A stretch of DNA of 54,122 nt from Methylobacterium crusticola (GCF_003574465.1 NZ_QOWC01000025.1:1-54122), one strand, 5' to 3'; counted from the first letter of the stretch, positions 44,509-53,504 are shown. The notes: generated from the letters alone by a model not told the origin. Numbers and translations are program-made.

Positions 44509-45177
44509 TCACCGCAGAGCGAGGAGCACGGCCTCCACCCGGTTCGCCGCGCCGACCCGGCGCATGATGTTGCGCACGTGCACCTTCACGGTGCTCTCCT
44601 TCATGTCCAGCGCCAGGGCGATCCGCTTGTTCGACTTGCCCGTCTTGAGCTGCTCGAGGACGGCGGCCTGACGGGTGGTGAACGGGCGGGGCGGCGGGAC
44701 CGGGGCCGTCGGCCCGCCCGGCTCGCCCGGCTCGCGCCGCCGCAGGAGGCAGTCCGCAGGGACGAAGATCCCGCCGGCCTGGACGAGGCGCATCGCCTCG
44801 GTCGCCACCTTGAGGCTGAAGCTCGTCGGGATGTAGCCGCACGTGCCCTCGCTCAGGTGCGCGACGACCTCGCCCGGATCCTCGCCGTCGCCCAGCAGCA
44901 CCAGCCGCGCCCCGGGGGCGACCCGCGCCCGCAGCGCGGCCCGCATCCCGCCATCCGGCGCGGCGCGGGGGTCGCAGGAGAGCACCACCAGATCGCCGTC
45001 GCGCAGACCCGCGGCGACGCCGTCCCTCTCCTCGATCGACGGAAGGGCGACCACCTGGTGGTCGGGGAACGCCCCGGCCAGCCAGGTCGCGAGGCACTCG
45101 CGCAGCAGGCGGCGGGGCTCGATGAGCGCCACCACCGGCTGGCGGGCGGCCGCGGGGCGGCGAGGCCGCCGGGTCAC
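44509..45177 (-). CDS. LuxR-type DNA-binding regulator with degenerate receiver
   Basis: This 222-residue protein has a NarL-like layout: an N-terminal receiver-like domain and a C-terminal LuxR helix-turn-helix (FTTRQAAVLEQLKTGKSNKR and MKESTVKVHVRNIMRRV). The receiver lacks the acidic pair (ALIEPRRLLREC has only Glu) and has Ser where the phosphorylated Asp should be (VVLSCDP). It is probably not controlled by phosphorylation. GTG start overlaps the dehydrogenase stop as GTGA, so the two are translationally coupled. A paralogue starts at 53892. Confidence 0.85.
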   Translation of the reverse strand: MTRRPRRPAAARQPVVALIEPRRLLRECLATWLAGAFPDHQVVALPSIEERDGVAAGLRDGDLVVLSCDPRAAPDGGMRAALRARVAPGARLVLLGDGEDPGEVVAHLSEGTCGYIPTSFSLKVATEAMRLVQAGGIFVPADCLLRRREPGEPGGPTAPVPPPRPFTTRQAAVLEQLKTGKSNKRIALALDMKESTVKVHVRNIMRRVGAANRVEAVLLALR

Positions 45178-47153
45178 CGGAGCGTGCCGAGGTAGCCGAT
45201 GACGGCCGCCCGCTCCTGGGCGCTGACCGCGCCCGCGAACTCCATCGTGGTTCCCGGGGAGGCCACGCGCGGCGCCCGCAGGAAGGCGTCGAGGCGCTCC
45301 TCGGTCCAGACCCCGCCGAGCTGGCGCAGGGCCGGCGAGTAGTCCGGGTAATCCCTGACGGAGGCGACCGGCCGGCCCACCACGCCGCGGAGGGGCGGCC
45401 CGATCCGGGGCCCGCTCACCCGGACCGACTGGTGGCAGCCGCTGCACTTCTCCGCGAACAGCCCCTCCCCGGTGGCGCCCTCCTTCGGGCGCAGCGACAC
45501 CAGGCTGCCGTCCGTCGTCCACAGGATGATGCGGCCGTCGTGGCCCTCGACGAGGTCGCGGATCCCGCGTCCGATCGCGATCGGCTCGAGATACGCGACC
45601 TGCCCGTCCCGCAGGCGCGCCCGGAACAGGGTCTGCGCCTTGAGGGAGGCGATGAGCAGGTCGCCGCGCCATTGCGGGAACAGCCCGCGCTCGACCCCGA
45701 TCACGTTCGAGACCCCGATGGACGGTACCCAGGCGAACACCGGGGGCTGGTACTCCCCGGGCTCGGGGCGAGGCTTGTTGAGGGGCCAGGAGAACGACCC
45801 GTAATCCGTGCCGTCGGTCGCGTAGGGCCAGCCGTAGTTCGTGCCCGCGACCAGCCGGTTGAGCTCGTCGCCGCCCTGCGGGCCGTGCTCCGTCGACCAG
45901 ATGGTTCCGGCGTGATCGACGTAGAGCCCCTGCGGGTTGCGGTGGCCGAGCGTGTGGAGCGTGGCGCGGCCGTCCTCGAGGCTGATCGCGAGGGTCTTGC
46001 CGTAGGACGTCGCGGGCTCCTGGGCCTGCGCGACGTCCGAGGCCACGCCGTCGAAGCCGAAGTCGCCGACGGTCAAGAGCAGCGTCCCGGCGTCGAGCAG
46101 CGCCATCCGGCCGCCGCCGAAGTAGCCGACGAACGGGCGGCCGCGGCGGCTGTGCGCGCCGCGGATCGGCAGGCAGGGCGCCGTCTCGTAGAGCGTGCGC
46201 CAGCCGCCGGCGGCGGCGCCGCGCAGGAAGGCGGCGCGGTCGGCCTGGAGCATCGACACCCGCTCGACCCAGCATTCCCGGGCGGCGTGCCAGTAGGCGT
46301 GCGAGACCAGGACCCGCGCCTCGGACCCGATCTCCTGGACCAGCAGGCTGTAGGTGCGGAACGCGTCGGTGCTGAGGGGCTCGCGGCCCGCCGCCGTCTT
46401 GTGCTCCTCCCGGGGCTGGTCCTCGGGCGCCGCCTCCGCCCAGGGCCGGCCGGCCGCCGCCGCGAAGGCCTCGCCGTTGATCGGGACCCGGTAGGGGAGC
46501 GGCGTGACCTTCAGGTGCTCCGTTCCCGGATCCCACGCGAAGGCGTGGAGGTCGCCGTCGGCGGTCAGGAGGAGGTAGCGGTCGCCGATCCGCGCCAGCG
46601 CCCCGCCGCGGATGACGGACCGGGGGAAGACGCCCGCGTAGATGTCGACGTCGAGGTTGTAGTACTCGGTCTTGATCAGGGCCGCGGTGTGCTGCGTGAC
46701 GTAGCGCGCGAAGCTGAGTGCCAGGGGGGTCGAGATGGCCGCGACGACGAGCGCGGCGCGCACCGCGACCCGCAGCGAGCGCGAGGTTCGCACGAGGTAG
46801 GGTGCCGGCAGGAGCGCGACGGCGGCGGCGAACACCGTCAGGGTGATCGCCCGGGAGTAGGTCGTCCGGGTGACGTAGAAGCCCAGGAAGACGAGGCTGA
46901 AGATGGCGGTGATCGCCACGGCGTTCCGCCAGAGGCCGCGCCTCGGGCTCACCGGGGGGACCAGCGTGGTGATGCCGGCACTCGCCAGGAAGGCCGCGGC
47001 GAGGCAGCCGAAGGGCAGCCACTGCAACCGGGGCAGCTGCCAGATGGGGAATCCGAGCTGCCAGTGCGGCAGGATCAGCAGCAGGCCGGCCACCGCGGTG
47101 TACCACGCCGCCACCAGTTGCCAGGGCGGCGCGGTGTTTACTCCAGATCTCAT
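45174..47153 (-). CDS. Membrane-anchored PQQ sugar dehydrogenase fused to cytochrome c
   Basis: This 659-residue protein has five N-terminal hydrophobic segments (about residues 10-160), then a soluble-glucose-dehydrogenase-type propeller with GHRNPQGL, STEHGPQGGDELN and NYGWP, and a C-terminal cytochrome c domain with heme motif CSGCH and a candidate Met ligand in GTTMEFAG. It would oxidise a sugar or alcohol in the periplasm and pass electrons through its own heme to the respiratory chain. The ATG at 47153 has GGGGA upstream; a GTG ten codons earlier is possible. It is coupled to the LuxR-type gene by a GTGA overlap. Confidence 0.85.
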   Translation of the reverse strand: MRSGVNTAPPWQLVAAWYTAVAGLLLILPHWQLGFPIWQLPRLQWLPFGCLAAAFLASAGITTLVPPVSPRRGLWRNAVAITAIFSLVFLGFYVTRTTYSRAITLTVFAAAVALLPAPYLVRTSRSLRVAVRAALVVAAISTPLALSFARYVTQHTAALIKTEYYNLDVDIYAGVFPRSVIRGGALARIGDRYLLLTADGDLHAFAWDPGTEHLKVTPLPYRVPINGEAFAAAAGRPWAEAAPEDQPREEHKTAAGREPLSTDAFRTYSLLVQEIGSEARVLVSHAYWHAARECWVERVSMLQADRAAFLRGAAAGGWRTLYETAPCLPIRGAHSRRGRPFVGYFGGGRMALLDAGTLLLTVGDFGFDGVASDVAQAQEPATSYGKTLAISLEDGRATLHTLGHRNPQGLYVDHAGTIWSTEHGPQGGDELNRLVAGTNYGWPYATDGTDYGSFSWPLNKPRPEPGEYQPPVFAWVPSIGVSNVIGVERGLFPQWRGDLLIASLKAQTLFRARLRDGQVAYLEPIAIGRGIRDLVEGHDGRIILWTTDGSLVSLRPKEGATGEGLFAEKCSGCHQSVRVSGPRIGPPLRGVVGRPVASVRDYPDYSPALRQLGGVWTEERLDAFLRAPRVASPGTTMEFAGAVSAQERAAVIGYLGTLR

Positions 47154-47586
47154 CTCTCGTCCCCGCGGCGACCGCATCAGCACGTACGCATGCCGGCTGC
47201 CGCCTGACGCAGATCATCTTGCGCGGGTGCATGTGTTGGCAGCCCGATTTTCGATCTCGGCCACACCATTCGGGTGCCAGCGCTGCGGCAGACCATCCTC
47301 CAAGGTCGTAAGGTTTGAGACGAGCATCGATGATCTTGCCCTGATCCGCCCCCTGAAGTAGTCCGCCCGGATGCATGCTTTCGAGCCGGGACGAGGATGG
47401 ACGGACGGGAACCCCGTCGCACGAGCTGCGGCCTGATCACGGATCCTCGACACCGCGGCTCCAGCGGATAGGTGTTGTCGTCCGCCCCGCCTCGCGCCTC
47501 GCACGGTCCGCTCCCCTCGCCCCTCACGCCCATCCGAGGACGGCCTCGTTGCGCTCATCGCCCTCAGCTCTCAGGGACCCCCTGCC
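47154..47586. other. Spacer without a recognised gene
   Basis: About 430 bases between the PQQ dehydrogenase and a phage-fibre-like gene. Short open frames exist on both strands but none has a convincing ribosome site plus recognisable protein. Part of it could be a remnant of a mobile element. Confidence 0.4.
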
Positions 47587-48948
47587 GTGATCCGCTCCGC
47601 GCCCATCACCCTGCTCGCTGCCTTGACGGCGCCCGTCGCGGCCCAGACCTTCGCGCCGCCGGAGATCGGGCTGCAGGCGAGCGGTGCGTGCCGCCAGCTC
47701 GCCCTGCGCGACCGCGCGAGCGCCGCGATGGTGCCGATCGGCTGTCTCGAGGAGACGGGCGCCGGCTTCCGGCTCACCCCGACCGGGCTCGCTCTCACCG
47801 GCCTCTCGCGGCTGGACACGACGGCCGCCGGGCGCCTGGCGGGGCGGCACAACCCGCCCAATGCCGTGATGCTCGGCGGCGGCAACCGCATCTCCTTCTG
47901 CCCGACGCTGTCGTGCGTCGACGCTCCCTCAACGGACCATCAGCGCGCCTCGCTGCTGGTCTCAGCCGAGACGCAGGTCGACGGCGCGGTGGAGGAGCAG
48001 ACACTCGCGGTCCTGTCCACCATCAAGACCGGCTACTCCCGGACTTGGGCGCCCAGTACCGCCTACGCGGCCGGCGACAACGTGTCGATGCAGGATGGCC
48101 GCAACAGCGTCTACCGCGCCGTGCAGGCTGGCACTTCGGCGCCTTCGGGTTCCGGCCCGACCGGCAAGGGCAGCAACATCGTTGACGGGGCGGTGCGCTG
48201 GGCTTGGGTCAACGATGCCGTGATCAACGCCAAAGTCGGCCTCTACAACGAGGTTCAGAACGTCGCTGGCGGCGGACACTCGTGGGCGCAGGCCAACAAC
48301 TTTCACCTGAGGCCGGGGCACACACCAACCTTCAACGTCAACACTGAGTTTGATTTTCAGAACGACAGCGGCAGCGATTGCATTGTCGGCGTGGCGAATT
48401 GCAATAATTTGTACGTAGTTACTGCTGGCACCAACAAATCTACAGCCGGGGTCGCGGTCTCTACCACAAACAAGAGCGGGTTCGCATCATATTTTGGGAT
48501 CATACTCAGCAGCCCCCAACTCGCCTCCAACTCGGCCATCGAAATCGATACTGGCGGCGCCCGCGCGATCGGCGTCGGAGCATTCATGCCGGCCTCCTAC
48601 ACGAGCGCCGCCATCGAGGATCTCTCGACGGCGCCGGCCGGCCTCGTCATCCGAGGGGCAAAGGCGATCGCGGGGGTCGTGGAGCATTCGACGTCGTCGA
48701 ATGGGATCGCGCTCAACGGCATCTACTCCGGGGCGCAGATCGTCGGCACAGGGTGGAACGTGAGCCCGGCGGGCGCCGTGACAATGAGCGGCGCGACGGT
48801 CAACGGAAACCTCTACGTGACCACCCCGCTCGTCCCCGCGACGGCCGCGACCCCCTGCGCCAAGGGGCAGATCAGCTACGACGCGGAGTTCGTCTACGTT
48901 TGCGTCACAGCCAACACCTGGAAGCGGGCGGCGCTGGCGAGTTGGTAG
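47587..48948 (+). CDS. Phage-fibre-like or surface protein
   Basis: This 453-residue protein has a GTG start and an N-terminal signal-like sequence (APITLLAALTAPVAAQTFA). The region around residue 155 (WAPSTAYAAGDNVSMQDGRN) matches a carbohydrate-binding (ChiC-like) pattern. The C-terminus CAKGQISYDAEFVYVCVTAN then TWKRAALASW is a motif frequent in phage tail fibres and their relatives. Two parts, especially about 48300-48500, are AT-richer than the rest, suggesting transfer. It may be a receptor-binding fibre remnant or a secreted adhesin. Confidence 0.75.
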   Translation: MIRSAPITLLAALTAPVAAQTFAPPEIGLQASGACRQLALRDRASAAMVPIGCLEETGAGFRLTPTGLALTGLSRLDTTAAGRLAGRHNPPNAVMLGGGNRISFCPTLSCVDAPSTDHQRASLLVSAETQVDGAVEEQTLAVLSTIKTGYSRTWAPSTAYAAGDNVSMQDGRNSVYRAVQAGTSAPSGSGPTGKGSNIVDGAVRWAWVNDAVINAKVGLYNEVQNVAGGGHSWAQANNFHLRPGHTPTFNVNTEFDFQNDSGSDCIVGVANCNNLYVVTAGTNKSTAGVAVSTTNKSGFASYFGIILSSPQLASNSAIEIDTGGARAIGVGAFMPASYTSAAIEDLSTAPAGLVIRGAKAIAGVVEHSTSSNGIALNGIYSGAQIVGTGWNVSPAGAVTMSGATVNGNLYVTTPLVPATAATPCAKGQISYDAEFVYVCVTANTWKRAALASW

Positions 48949-49553
48949 CCCGTCCTGCCGATCCAGCCGCGACGAAGTCCGACGCGGCGACGCAGGACAG
49001 GCTCGCCCGCTGGATCGCACGAACTCCGACGCAAGGCGTGGGAGGCGTTCAAGCTTCTACCCGTAGAGCACAATGGCGATACACGAAGCCCGCACTGGTA
49101 CACGCAGATCATCTGCGTGAAGAACGACGGCGGCCACTCCCTGTCCCTTGCCGCGCATGGCATCCTCAGCAACAGGGCATCCGCAGCAACCTGGAAGACA
49201 ACCCACACCTGTCCGTCTCATCCGTGAGGGCAGGGCCGCGATGGCCGGCCCCCCGGCCACGGCCATGCAGACGGCGAACGCACGCGGGCGGGCGAACGAG
49301 AGGGGTTTGAGGAATGCGCAAGGAGCGATCGGGCGGGGTGACCTGAACCGGGCGAACGGCACCGGGCGTGCCGGACCCTGCTACCGATCTGTACGGGCCC
49401 GCCGCCGCCGCGGCGGGCCCTCTCACGGGCATCGTGCCTCGCCCGCTTTCCTTGGTAGAATGCAGGCGCTCCCAGAACGGAATGGGCGCGCCGATAAACG
49501 AGAAGCGCACGCCCGACCTGCCAATGTCAGAAGACAACCGAAAATTATTATGC
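48949..49553. other. Gene-poor island segment
   Basis: About 600 bases with no complete gene. One plus-strand stretch (about 49012-49227, without a start codon) reads like a broken coding segment: WEAFKLLPVEHNGDTRSPHW and then YTQIICVKNDGGHSLSLAAH. It may be a degraded gene. Confidence 0.4.
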
Positions 49554-50093
49554 TTATTCCTTATTTGAATTCCAGTCTCCATACCTGCTCGACCACGTTA
49601 CGTTGCCCTCCGGGCCGTAACTCATAACCAAACCTTCAAAAGAGTCGATTTGATCGGGGGGATAGGTGTGGCTGCCTTTGTGTGATTGGACAAGATTGCT
49701 TGCAACGACATAGCAGTTCGCCGATTTTGCGAGCGCCGAGCAGAATAAGTTACCATCGCTGGCACCACCGGCGGTGCCAATTTTCGCAATTTCGCACACG
49801 TGCAGCCAAATCTTCTCAACGACGGGAGTGCCGCCTTCATTGAATTTCGTGAACATGCCCACATTGCTTCGATCAAAGCCTTGACCGAGCATCATCCTTC
49901 CCGGCGAGCCGTGACAGTGGATGATGAGGTTTTTCAACTTGCCACCAGGAGCATCGACGGCAACCTTGCGCGTCCACTCCAGAATGTGTTCTCTTGTCTC
50001 AGTTGCCTGTATATACCAAGTATTCCAAGCCTGATATTTCGTATCGCAGCGCGGATCATTAATTGCCATGCTGGGACGTTCAAGTTTTATCAT
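49554..50093 (-). CDS. Protein with possible His/Cys protease-like fold
   Basis: This 179-residue protein was not recognised by name. The start at 50093 has GGAGG seven bases upstream. It shows an IHCHGSPGRMMLG stretch (His in a glycine-rich loop) and an IWLHVCEIAKIG stretch (Cys after a strand), followed by SANCYVVASN. That His/Cys layout is seen in DUF4347 and other caspase- or C80-like domains. There is no signal peptide. It is much more AT-rich than the host, so it is probably acquired. It may act as a protease, effector or toxin. Confidence 0.65.
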   Translation of the reverse strand: MIKLERPSMAINDPRCDTKYQAWNTWYIQATETREHILEWTRKVAVDAPGGKLKNLIIHCHGSPGRMMLGQGFDRSNVGMFTKFNEGGTPVVEKIWLHVCEIAKIGTAGGASDGNLFCSALAKSANCYVVASNLVQSHKGSHTYPPDQIDSFEGLVMSYGPEGNVTWSSRYGDWNSNKE

Positions 50094-50671
50094 TTTCGCA
50101 CCTCCATCGCAAATCCGAGTTGGTAGCAAGGCGATTTCACTGTGGTGGCTAATTTTCGGATGTGCGCTGGCACACCGAACTGGTCGGCGCGCTGATTTTC
50201 AACGTGATCTTGTCTGCAAGCCAACAATCCCGGCTCATGCGGGAGGGCTGCGGCGACCGGCTCTGGATCCGGAGCGCCTCAGCGTCCCGATCCGACCGGC
50301 GCGGTGTCGCGTGCGCCGAGAACCGTCAGAGCAACGAGGGCGCGGTTTTCCTCAACGGCAGCAGCGCCCGCATCGTGTCGGGGGCGGGTGCCGCGAGCGG
50401 CTGTCCGCGGGCGATGTCGCGCTCGCGACCAGGGACCGGTCCAAGCCCGTCTTCGCGGCCGAGGCAGGCGGGGCGGAGAGGGTAGCGCGGTCCACGCGGC
50501 GACCTCATCGTTCGTCGGGCTGGTGCTGGAGCAACGGGGCTGAGCCCCGCGACCGCGAGCAGCGCGCCGCATCCCGCCGCGGGACGCTGGTGCCCCCGGC
50601 ACGCGCGCCACGGGAGCGCGACAGGGGCACGGCAGGCCCCCCGCCGCCTTGCCGGGCGCGGAGTGGTCGTG
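50094..50671. other. Spacer without a recognised gene
   Basis: About 580 bases. The first 60 are AT-rich and hold the promoter region of the preceding gene. The rest is GC-rich with only overlapping open frames that I cannot support. Confidence 0.4.
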
Positions 50672-51076
50672 TCAGCCTCGCCTGCTCCTCATGGCCGGCA
50701 CGACGGCAGGACCCGCGGCCAGTTCGCGGTACCGTTCGGTCTCCGCGCCGTATATCGCGATCCGACCAGCGTCGTCGTAGTGCACGCCCCAGCCGTATCG
50801 CTTTGGGAGCGCTGAGGCCCGCATGCAGGGGTGGGATCGGCTCAGCAGCGCGCGGCGTGCCGCGGCCGCTTCGAGTCCCTCCCCGGCGACTCCCTTGTGC
50901 CGCCGGTGCACCTCCCAGATCAGGCCCTCATGGTCGTAGCGGTATGGCTCGGCCGTGAGAAGTGCGTGCTGGATCGCGGGCACGCTCGGCGCGCCGCCCC
51001 GCTCGCCCGGCACCGTGCCGACCTTCGCCGGACAATCGGCGGCGATTGTCACGAAGCAGTTCCGGATGGTCTGCAC
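50672..51076 (-). CDS. DUF6157-like hypothetical protein
   Basis: This 134-residue protein has the pattern AADCPAKVGTVPGERGGAPS, then AIQHALLTAEPYRYDHEGLI and a C-terminal RASALPKRYGWGVHYDDAGR followed by IAIYG. This matches a widespread small-protein family (DUF6157) from memory. It is soluble, cytoplasmic, function unknown. The ATG at 51076 begins the family N-terminus. Confidence 0.75.
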   Translation of the reverse strand: MQTIRNCFVTIAADCPAKVGTVPGERGGAPSVPAIQHALLTAEPYRYDHEGLIWEVHRRHKGVAGEGLEAAAARRALLSRSHPCMRASALPKRYGWGVHYDDAGRIAIYGAETERYRELAAGPAVVPAMRSRRG

Positions 51077-51139
51077 GGCTCGCGCTCCCCTGCGGCCCCG
51101 CCGAGGTTAGCGGGAGCGCCTTCAGGCCGCGATGACGCG

Positions 51140-51469
51140 GTGGCAACGGTGCGGCACGAAACCGCCACCGCCTCGCTGACGTGGGGCGTCCAAGCCCTCC
51201 GCAGCCTCGTCGAGGAGCCGACACCCGCGGCCGACCCCGAGCTTGAGGCGATCCGAGCCGAAGAGCGGGACCGCGAGGCCGCGGAGCGTCCGCGGCAGGA
51301 CGCCCTGTGCGCCGAGGGGCTGACCAGGCACGCAAACCGGATCAATGCGGAGTTCGCGGACGACGACGCTCGCCGGCACGGGCCACGCGAGCACGAACAG
51401 GCGCGCTTGATTCACAACGACGCCCGCGGTGCGCGCCAGCCAAGCGCCCCGCAAGCTGGACGTGCTTGA
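51140..51469 (+). CDS. Hypothetical charged protein, uncertain
   Basis: A 109-codon GTG-started frame with a strongly charged, helix-like middle (EERDREAAERPRQDALCAEG). It has no clear ribosome site. It could continue, by a frameshift near 51430, into the next open frame (51430-51641). Confidence is low because of GC-rich open frames in general. Confidence 0.3.
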   Translation: MATVRHETATASLTWGVQALRSLVEEPTPAADPELEAIRAEERDREAAERPRQDALCAEGLTRHANRINAEFADDDARRHGPREHEQARLIHNDARGARQPSAPQAGRA

Positions 51470-51674
51470 GCAGTACACGGGGGACGAGGACGGCGACGGG
51501 GACGGCGACGACCGGGCGGACAGACGCACGATCGTGATGCCAGCCGCCCTCAAGGCCGACGTTCTCCGGTTCGGGATCGGGGAGACGGCGTCGTTTTGCT
51601 GGGGGCACACGCGTGAATCGGGAGCCGCACCAGATGGCTGAACCACTGACGATACACAGCAGAAAACATCAACT

Positions 51675-51764
51675 TGGCGGAAGGGGTGGGATTCGAACCC
51701 ACGGTGGAGTCGCCCCCACGGCGGTTTTCAAGACCGCTGCCTTAAACCACTCGGCCACCCTTCC
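51675..51764 (-). tRNA. tRNA-Ser (anticodon UGA)
   Basis: The minus strand reads GGAAGGGTGGCCGAGTGGTT at the 5' end and pairs GGAAGGG with CCCTTCC in the acceptor stem. The anticodon loop CTTGAAA gives UGA, a long variable arm marks a serine tRNA, and the T-loop reads GGTTCGAATCC. CCA is encoded (51675-51677), giving 90 bases in all. It stands at the edge of a low-gene region, a usual integration place for mobile elements. Confidence 0.95.
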
Positions 51765-52024
51765 AAGTCGCTGACAGGGTTCGGCTTTCCGCCGAGGCGG
51801 CGGGGTCCCGGGGGACCCGTCCGGCGACCGCTCCGGCGCGCCCTCGTCGGGCGTTCCTCTGTATGGCCTCGCGGAGCGCGGCGTCAACCGGCGGCGGCCC
51901 GAACCCGTGGGAGCGCGCCGCGGTCGCGGGCGGGCGTGGGCCCGTCGCGCGAGGGGGCCGGGCGCGGGCGTCGGGTGCGGGGCGTGCGCGAACCGAAGTG
52001 CGGCGCGGGGCCGGTCGCCCCCGG

Positions 52025-53065
52025 ATGCCGCGCCCCGAAAATGCCGGGCTCGGCTGCGAAGCCGGCGCGATGCCCGCGCTCGCGATGCCGCCCGATCCGC
52101 CGGCCCTCGTCCGGACCGCCGCCGCGCCCTGCGACGCGACGGTGCGGGCGCGGCTGCTCGCGCCGCCGACCGCGGACGAGGACAGCGTCGCACTCACCTG
52201 CAGCCTGCGCCTCGAGCGGGGCGATCAGGTGCTCAAGCGCATCGTGCTGGAGGGGTCGGCGGCGTCCGGCGTCGCGATCGACTGCGACGGCGCCGCGATC
52301 GGGCGGCCGGACGCGCCGGCGCGCCTCGACGCGGTCACGCTCGCGATCCGCTCCCGGCCGCCCTCCGGGCCGGGCGAGCCCTGGGACCGTCCCGCCGACA
52401 TCCGGATCCGCGACTGCGCGGTGTTCGGCCACGTCCGGATCTGGGGCATGGGCGTGAACGGGCAGGCGCCGCCGGTCCGCGCCTCCTCCCGCAGCCTGGG
52501 CCATACGGAGCGGGCCCAGGCCGCCGCGCCGACGGGCGTGACGATCACCGGCACGACGATCACGGCCTCCGGACCGATCCCGCTCTACCTCGGGCCCGGC
52601 GTCACGCGGGTGATCCTGCGGGACTCGCGCCTGGCCGGCACCTCGGTCGCCACGGCGCTGTACCTGGACGCCGAGAGCGCGGAGAACCGCATCGAGAACA
52701 ACGACGTCACGACGCAGACGGGGCGCGAGGCGATCGCGGTCGACGGCTCGGCGCGCAACCGCATCACCGGCAACCGCTTCACGCTCGACGGCCGGGGCGG
52801 CGTGCGCCTCTACCGCAATTGCGGGGAGGGCGGGACGGTGCGCCACCAGACGCCGTCCGACAACGTGGTCACCGGCAACACCTTCCGGGTCAGCGGCCTG
52901 TTCCAGGCCGAGCCGATCGTGGTCAATTCCCGGAACGGCTGGCGCCTCTCGTGCGGGGAGGATGCCGGGTACCCGTTCGGCAGCAGCATCGACAACAGCG
53001 ACGGCGGAACCGGCAACGTCGTGGCGCCCAACACCGTCGCGCCGCTCCGGCGCCTCCGGGAGTGA
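52025..53065 (+). CDS. Right-handed parallel beta-helix protein
   Basis: This 346-residue protein has repeated short strands and turns (TITGTTITASGPIPLYLGPG, NRITGNRFTLDG, NVVTGNTFRVSG) typical of NosD/pectate-lyase-like helices. Repeats include asparagine ladders (IENNDV, ITGN, VTGN). The start is uncertain: ATG at 52025 or 52070, and neither has a good ribosome site nor a clear signal peptide, so the true N-terminus may lie elsewhere. Such proteins often bind or cut polysaccharides. Confidence 0.65.
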   Translation: MPRPENAGLGCEAGAMPALAMPPDPPALVRTAAAPCDATVRARLLAPPTADEDSVALTCSLRLERGDQVLKRIVLEGSAASGVAIDCDGAAIGRPDAPARLDAVTLAIRSRPPSGPGEPWDRPADIRIRDCAVFGHVRIWGMGVNGQAPPVRASSRSLGHTERAQAAAPTGVTITGTTITASGPIPLYLGPGVTRVILRDSRLAGTSVATALYLDAESAENRIENNDVTTQTGREAIAVDGSARNRITGNRFTLDGRGGVRLYRNCGEGGTVRHQTPSDNVVTGNTFRVSGLFQAEPIVVNSRNGWRLSCGEDAGYPFGSSIDNSDGGTGNVVAPNTVAPLRRLRE

Positions 53066-53169
53066 GCGCACGGCCGGTGCGGCGGGCGCCCGGTCCGCCG
53101 GCCGGAGGGCGACGCGCCGGGAATAGAAGTCAGCAGCCGGACGTTGTTCCCCGTGAACGGGAGACACCG

Positions 53170-53367
53170 ATGCCAGAACACGACATCCGAGACATTGCCG
53201 TCGCGGCCTTGTCCCTGCAGGTCACCATGCTGAGAGTGCTCGCCCAGAAGGGCCTGCTCGACGATCAGGACGTCAGCGCCATCGGACATTCCGCCATCCA
53301 GGACGTCGTATCCCTGCCGAACGCCGCCGAGGTCGAAGCCGTCATCAGGAGCGTATTTCGCGTGTGA
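53170..53367 (+). CDS. Hypothetical small protein
   Basis: This 65-residue protein has GGGAGA upstream of the ATG. It is mostly alpha-helical (DIAVAALSLQVTMLRVLAQK, then AEVEAVIRSVFRV) with no Cys and no signal peptide. Function unknown. It is followed by a palindromic intergenic repeat. Confidence 0.65.
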   Translation: MPEHDIRDIAVAALSLQVTMLRVLAQKGLLDDQDVSAIGHSAIQDVVSLPNAAEVEAVIRSVFRV

Positions 53368-53398
53368 GCCGGGTCGGAGTGCGTCATCCGGACGATCC

Positions 53399-53504
53399 TT
53401 AGAGCAGCATCCGATCACGCTGCAATCGGCCGCTGCTCCAGGTTTTTGACTCTGCCGCATGTTCTGCGGCGAACCGGTGTCCACTTCGCCGGAAAATGCT
53501 CTAG
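53399..53504. repeat. Palindromic intergenic repeat (MITE/REP-like)
   Basis: A roughly 106-base unit beginning TTAGAGCAGC and ending TGCTCTAG (terminal inverted TAGAGCA/TGCTCTA). It contains a nested hairpin (GAGCAG ... CTGCTC with CCGAT/ATCGG inside) and GCCGCA-TGTTC-TGCGGC. The end GAACCGGTGTCCACTTCGCC resembles a repeat I recall as common between genes in alphaproteobacteria. Only one copy is in this window. Confidence 0.6.

Noticed and set aside
47184..47586. Open frames resembling transposase remnants
   Set aside because: No recognised transposase motif; the similarity is too weak to name.
47587..51764. A duplicated tRNA-Ser 3' end (attachment site) marking an element boundary
   Set aside because: I looked for GGTTCGAATCC-like copies to the left of the tRNA and saw none in this window.
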